Of a DNA stretch of 42,835 bases, positions 39,959 to 42,835 are shown in pieces. Below the pieces are notes generated by a model, which worked only from the letters and a program-made list of their open reading frames with translations, ran no database searches and had not been told where the DNA came from. Positions within the stretch are counted from its first letter, which is position 1; each line of letters begins with the position of its first letter. A program made the translations under genes and the position numbers. The DNA comes from Caldifarciminota bacterium. Lineage in GTDB: Bacteria > Hydrothermota > Hydrothermia > WGAB01. Where the stretch lies: NCBI GenBank assembly GCA_015490555.1, contig WFXO01000001.1:1-42835 (forward strand). Direction: 5' to 3'.

Positions 39959-41403
39959 ACGTTTTCAAGATCGGGATCACACTCTGGATCCTGATTCCCG
40001 GGATTGTTCGGGGTGTGGATACACTCTCCCTGTCTTTTGAAGACATCCCTCAATGGGCTACGCGATCTCTTTGGACCCAGATCATGCAAGCCCAAACACA
40101 AGCGCAACGCGGGCTTGCACAGCAGGCCCAGAGTGCTCTGTGGCCTCAGGTCTTCTTTTCCGGCAATTACCAATATTCGTCTTATGTCCAAAAATTCACC
40201 CAGCGGGTCATTGTCGGCTTCGATCCGGCGACGGGCAGGCCCATTTTCCAGGAAATCCCCATCGAGTTCGGGAAGCACCACACGTACACGCTTTCTGTAG
40301 GCCTTCAATATCCCCTGTGGGACTGGGGACGTTTTCGCTATCTGGCGAAGGCCCAAAAAGAACAGGTCAGCGCCTCGGAAATTCGCCAGGACCAGACCGT
40401 CCAAAACCTCATTTACTCTGCTCAGCAGATTTACTACAGCCTCTTAGCCCTTCAGGAGTCTCAGAACCTGCTGGACGAGATGGAGCAAACGCTCAAACAG
40501 CACTACGAATCGACCAGAGAGCGGTACAATCAGGGGCTTGCCTCCGAATTGGATCTCCTCCAGGCGGAAGTGAACTGGCGAACCCTTGCCCCGCAAAAGG
40601 AACAGGTCCACGCACAATTTGAATCGCTCCTCAACACCTTACGGAACCTCCTCGATCTGCCGGACCAGCCGATTCGACTCCTGGACTCTCTGAATACGGA
40701 TGTGCCCTCACTTCCTGACACTCTGGCACTTTTCCAGCGTCTTGAGGACCGTCCGGACATTGTGGCTCTGGATCACCAAATCCGAGCCACGGAGCAATTA
40801 CTGGCAGCGGCGAAGACAGAAGACAAACCCACGGTCACGCTTCAAACTGCGTATACCCTCCGCAATCCTATCGGCTTTGAGCAAAAATGGGGAACCATGG
40901 GAACTGTCTCGGTGGGCTTGACCCTACCCATCTTTGATGGGTTCCGAACCAAGGGGAAAGTCCTCCAGATGGCCGCAACCCTCCGCTCCTTACGACTGTT
41001 GCGGCAGAAAACCCTTCAGGAGGCCAAACGTACGATACGCTCCCTACTTCAAGAACTGGCTTCTTTGCGATCCCAGATCGAAGCCCGGAAGGACAACCTG
41101 CGTCTGGCCGAGAAAATGCAAAAGGCCGCAGAACAGCAGTTTGACCTCGGACTCCTCTCCCAACTGGAATACCTCAACGCCGCCAACGCTTATCTCCAGG
41201 CAAAAGTCCAGTACTTCCAGGCGATTGCGGAATATCACGTCAAACTCCTTGAACTCAAGAAAACAGTGGATGTGGGGACCATCTCTACATCCTCTGGCAA
41301 TTCCGGCACTTCATCTTCTTTGGGGGCCACGGGAGGAGGGATGAGGAGTCCTTCTCCTTCTTCTGTGTCCCCACAGAATTCCGGGGGGATGAGCCCTCGC
41401 TAA
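39955..41403 (+). CDS. TolC-family outer-membrane channel
   Basis: A 482-residue protein: signal peptide (MNVFKIGITLWILIPGIVRG), then the two OEP repeats with long coiled helices: IMQAQTQAQRGLAQQAQSALWPQVFFSGNYQYSS, LLDEMEQTLKQHYESTRERYNQGLASELDLLQAEVNW, and the second copy APQKEQ..., LRLAEKMQKAAEQQFDLGLLSQLEYLNAANAYLQAKVQYFQAIAEYHVKLLELKK. The trimeric protein forms the outer channel for the pump encoded downstream. The C-terminal about 45 residues are Ser/Gly/Pro-rich and look disordered (SGNSGTSSSLGATGGG). There is a four-base overlap with tetR. Confidence 0.93.
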   Translation: MNVFKIGITLWILIPGIVRGVDTLSLSFEDIPQWATRSLWTQIMQAQTQAQRGLAQQAQSALWPQVFFSGNYQYSSYVQKFTQRVIVGFDPATGRPIFQEIPIEFGKHHTYTLSVGLQYPLWDWGRFRYLAKAQKEQVSASEIRQDQTVQNLIYSAQQIYYSLLALQESQNLLDEMEQTLKQHYESTRERYNQGLASELDLLQAEVNWRTLAPQKEQVHAQFESLLNTLRNLLDLPDQPIRLLDSLNTDVPSLPDTLALFQRLEDRPDIVALDHQIRATEQLLAAAKTEDKPTVTLQTAYTLRNPIGFEQKWGTMGTVSVGLTLPIFDGFRTKGKVLQMAATLRSLRLLRQKTLQEAKRTIRSLLQELASLRSQIEARKDNLRLAEKMQKAAEQQFDLGLLSQLEYLNAANAYLQAKVQYFQAIAEYHVKLLELKKTVDVGTISTSSGNSGTSSSLGATGGGMRSPSPSSVSPQNSGGMSPR

Positions 41404-41419
41404 GGAAGGAGGAACCACA

Positions 41420-42301
41420 ATGAAAACTCGTTTATTTGGTCTCACGCTTTTTCTGAGTCTCTGGCTCCTGAATGCCTGCAAGGGGCAGGCGGGATCCCGT
41501 GAGGCCGCACAAGCCAAGGAATCGGAAGTCCCGCGGGTCACGGTCACTGTGATCACGCCGAAGCGGCAGACACTGACCCAAATCCTTCCTCTCAACACCG
41601 TTCTAAAGAGTCGTGTGCGCGCTCGTGTTTTCCCGGATGCCCCCGCTAAGTTCTTAAGGTTCACCGTCTCTGAGGGCGACACGGTCACGAAATATCAAGT
41701 GGTTGCGGAATTGGAGCGGGACATCCCAGGCCTTCAATTTCAGACCCTGAAAGTACGGGCGCCGGTGAATGGGATTGTCCACTTATACGACATCGGCGAG
41801 GGAACCCTTGTAGCACCTCAAGTTCCGCTCCTCGAGATCCTCCAAATGGACACGCTGGAATTCGTTCTCCATGTGCCAGAGACCTATCGGAATGTGCTGA
41901 AGGTCCGGGAATCCGTTCGTCTGGTTGCGGAGAAGGACACCGTGGTAGCACGGGTCAGCCTGGTTGCCCCGGTCATCGATCCACGGACCGGGACTCAAGA
42001 GGTCCGTGGGGTGGTCCCCGCACATCCGGGGTTGATCCCGGGCCTCACCGTCCGCGTCCTGATCCCGGTAGTGGAGAAGGAACACGCCTTGACCCTGCCC
42101 CGGGATGCGGTGCTTGGCGAAGTCAGCAAGTATGTCTTTGTGGTCCGGAACGGAAAAGCCTGGAAAGTGCCTGTGAAGACTGGGATCGAAACCTACCGAG
42201 ACATTGAGATCCTCTCCGGCATTCAGGAGACAGACACCGTTGTCCGCCTGGGGGCTTCGAGCCTGAAGGACGGCCAACCGGTGAAAATCACGAAACTTTA
42301 A
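41420..42301 (+). CDS. RND efflux adaptor lipoprotein without helical hairpin
   Basis: A 293-residue periplasmic adaptor (HlyD/AcrA family). The signal ends in a lipobox, LLNACKG, so it is anchored to the inner membrane. The two halves of the lipoyl domain (FLRFTVSEGDTVTKYQVVAELE and LKVRAPVNGIVHLYDIGEGTLVAPQVPLLEI) are separated by only about ten residues, so the alpha-helical hairpin that usually docks with TolC is missing. Beta-barrel and membrane-proximal parts follow (LEFVLHVPETYRNVLKV, RVSLVAPVIDPRTGTQEVRGVVPAHPGLIPGLTVRVLIPV, VVRNGKAWKVPVKTG). A ribosome site (AAGGAGGAACC) is at good spacing. Hairpin-less adaptors are known, for example BesA of Borrelia. Confidence 0.9.
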   Translation: MKTRLFGLTLFLSLWLLNACKGQAGSREAAQAKESEVPRVTVTVITPKRQTLTQILPLNTVLKSRVRARVFPDAPAKFLRFTVSEGDTVTKYQVVAELERDIPGLQFQTLKVRAPVNGIVHLYDIGEGTLVAPQVPLLEILQMDTLEFVLHVPETYRNVLKVRESVRLVAEKDTVVARVSLVAPVIDPRTGTQEVRGVVPAHPGLIPGLTVRVLIPVVEKEHALTLPRDAVLGEVSKYVFVVRNGKAWKVPVKTGIETYRDIEILSGIQETDTVVRLGASSLKDGQPVKITKL

Positions 42302-42316
42302 AGGACCTACACTGCC

Positions 42317-42835
42317 ATGCAAAGGATTGCCGTTCGTCGCCCGGTTCTCACCTTTGTGGTTTTCCTTGTAGTGGTCATCATGGGGGTCTTAAGCCTCGTC
42401 AACCTCCCGATCGACCTGATGCCCAACGTCACGTTGCCGACGGCTTCGATCATCACCATGTACCCTGGCGCCGCTCCGGAGGATGTAGAAAAGACGGTCA
42501 CCGAGGTCTTAGAAGAAGCCATCTCAACGGTCCCGAATGTTGAAGACATCGTCTCGACATCCGGCGAAGGTCTCTCGGCGATCACCATCTCCTTTTCCTG
42601 GGGGACGGACTTAGACGCCGCGGTCAACGACATCCGAGACAAGATCGATTTGGTCCGCCGTTTCCTCCCTCCGGACGCCGAAGAGCCCACGATTTTCAAG
42701 TTCGACATCTCCCAATGGCCTGTGCTCATCGTTGCAGCAACTTCGGATGACTCGACATTAGACGTCCGGAAAATTGTCCAAAACGAACTTGTCGAAGCCC
42801 TCCAGCGCGGCAAAGGCGTGGGGGCGGTCCAGGTC
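42317..42835 (+). CDS. RND efflux pump (AcrB/HAE1 family), N-terminal part
   Basis: The frame opens MQRIAVRRPVLTFVVFLVVVIMGVLSLVNLPIDLMPNV and continues YPGAAPEDVEKTVTEVLEEAISTVPNVEDIVSTSGEGLSAITISFSWGTDLDAAVNDIRDKIDLVRRFLPPDAEEPTIF. This is the first membrane helix and porter domain of an AcrB-type transporter. It has no stop in the window, so it is missing from the ORF track. About 173 of an expected 1,000 or more residues are visible. It lies 15 bases after the adaptor in the TetR-controlled operon. The sequence SISTxGEGLSAITISFSWGTD-like stretch is typical of the heavy-metal-independent HAE branch; substrate unknown. Confidence 0.95.
   Translation, partial: MQRIAVRRPVLTFVVFLVVVIMGVLSLVNLPIDLMPNVTLPTASIITMYPGAAPEDVEKTVTEVLEEAISTVPNVEDIVSTSGEGLSAITISFSWGTDLDAAVNDIRDKIDLVRRFLPPDAEEPTIFKFDISQWPVLIVAATSDDSTLDVRKIVQNELVEALQRGKGVGAVQV

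Overview
The window reads as a piece of a thermophile-like bacterium outside the well-sampled phyla, most like the FCB group and its candidate relatives (WOR-3/Hydrothermae type). This is a judgement from gene content, not a placement. The reasons are very large exported proteins ending in Por-type (T9SS type A) sorting domains, a PorV-like and a DUF3078-like outer-membrane protein, a TPR lipoprotein beginning CAYFNTFYNA after the lipobox, a citrate synthase resembling the eukaryotic type, and strong Shine-Dalgarno (AAAGGAGG) and sigma70-type promoters.

Region 1 (1-3.4 kb) is a clearly AT-rich island in a GC-richer genome. On the minus strand, from one good promoter, lies a tightly overlapped five-gene operon: a VapB-like ribbon-helix-helix antitoxin, a ThsB/DUF1863-type TIR protein, a single-pass membrane protein, a VapC-like PIN protein that has lost active-site acids, and a large serine recombinase running off the left edge. 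The recombinase C-terminal coiled-coil part lies on the opposite strand at the other side of the island (about 3.0-3.35 kb). Inverting the segment would rebuild one recombinase. I consider this the most novel part: a probable TIR/membrane-effector defence module nested between a vapB and a vapC and driven together with its own recombinase. A broken GIY-YIG gene marks the right border.

Region 2 (3.6-18 kb) is surface biology: a DUF3078-like barrel, two giant secreted proteins (an LVIVD propeller protein of 1146 aa and a modular Ig/FN3-like protein of 1604 aa), an LVIVD lipoprotein, and a TPR-BTAD (SARP-like) regulator divergent from the propeller gene with an 11-bp-period direct repeat between them. 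Fragments of an O6-methylguanine methyltransferase-like gene and a SAM methyltransferase lie between the lipoprotein and the second giant gene.

Region 3 (18-25 kb): peroxide defence (Bcp, AhpC-type peroxiredoxin, Fur/PerR regulator), two tandem thiolase-fold proteins that both lack the canonical catalytic residues, citrate synthase and IspH.

Region 4 (25-38.6 kb): nuoG-nuoI-nuoB overlapped with an ABC-2 exporter pair; rpmF-plsX-radical SAM; a repeat-rich intergenic region; fusA; then TPR lipoprotein, PorV-like protein and a YprB-like nuclease, overlapped end to end.

Region 5 (38.6 kb to the end): an Rrf2 regulator, then a TetR regulator with a palindromic operator abutting its start codon, followed by a TolC-like channel, a hairpin-less RND adaptor lipoprotein and the start of an RND pump. 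No tRNA, rRNA or CRISPR array was recognised. All homology statements are by eye from remembered family patterns.
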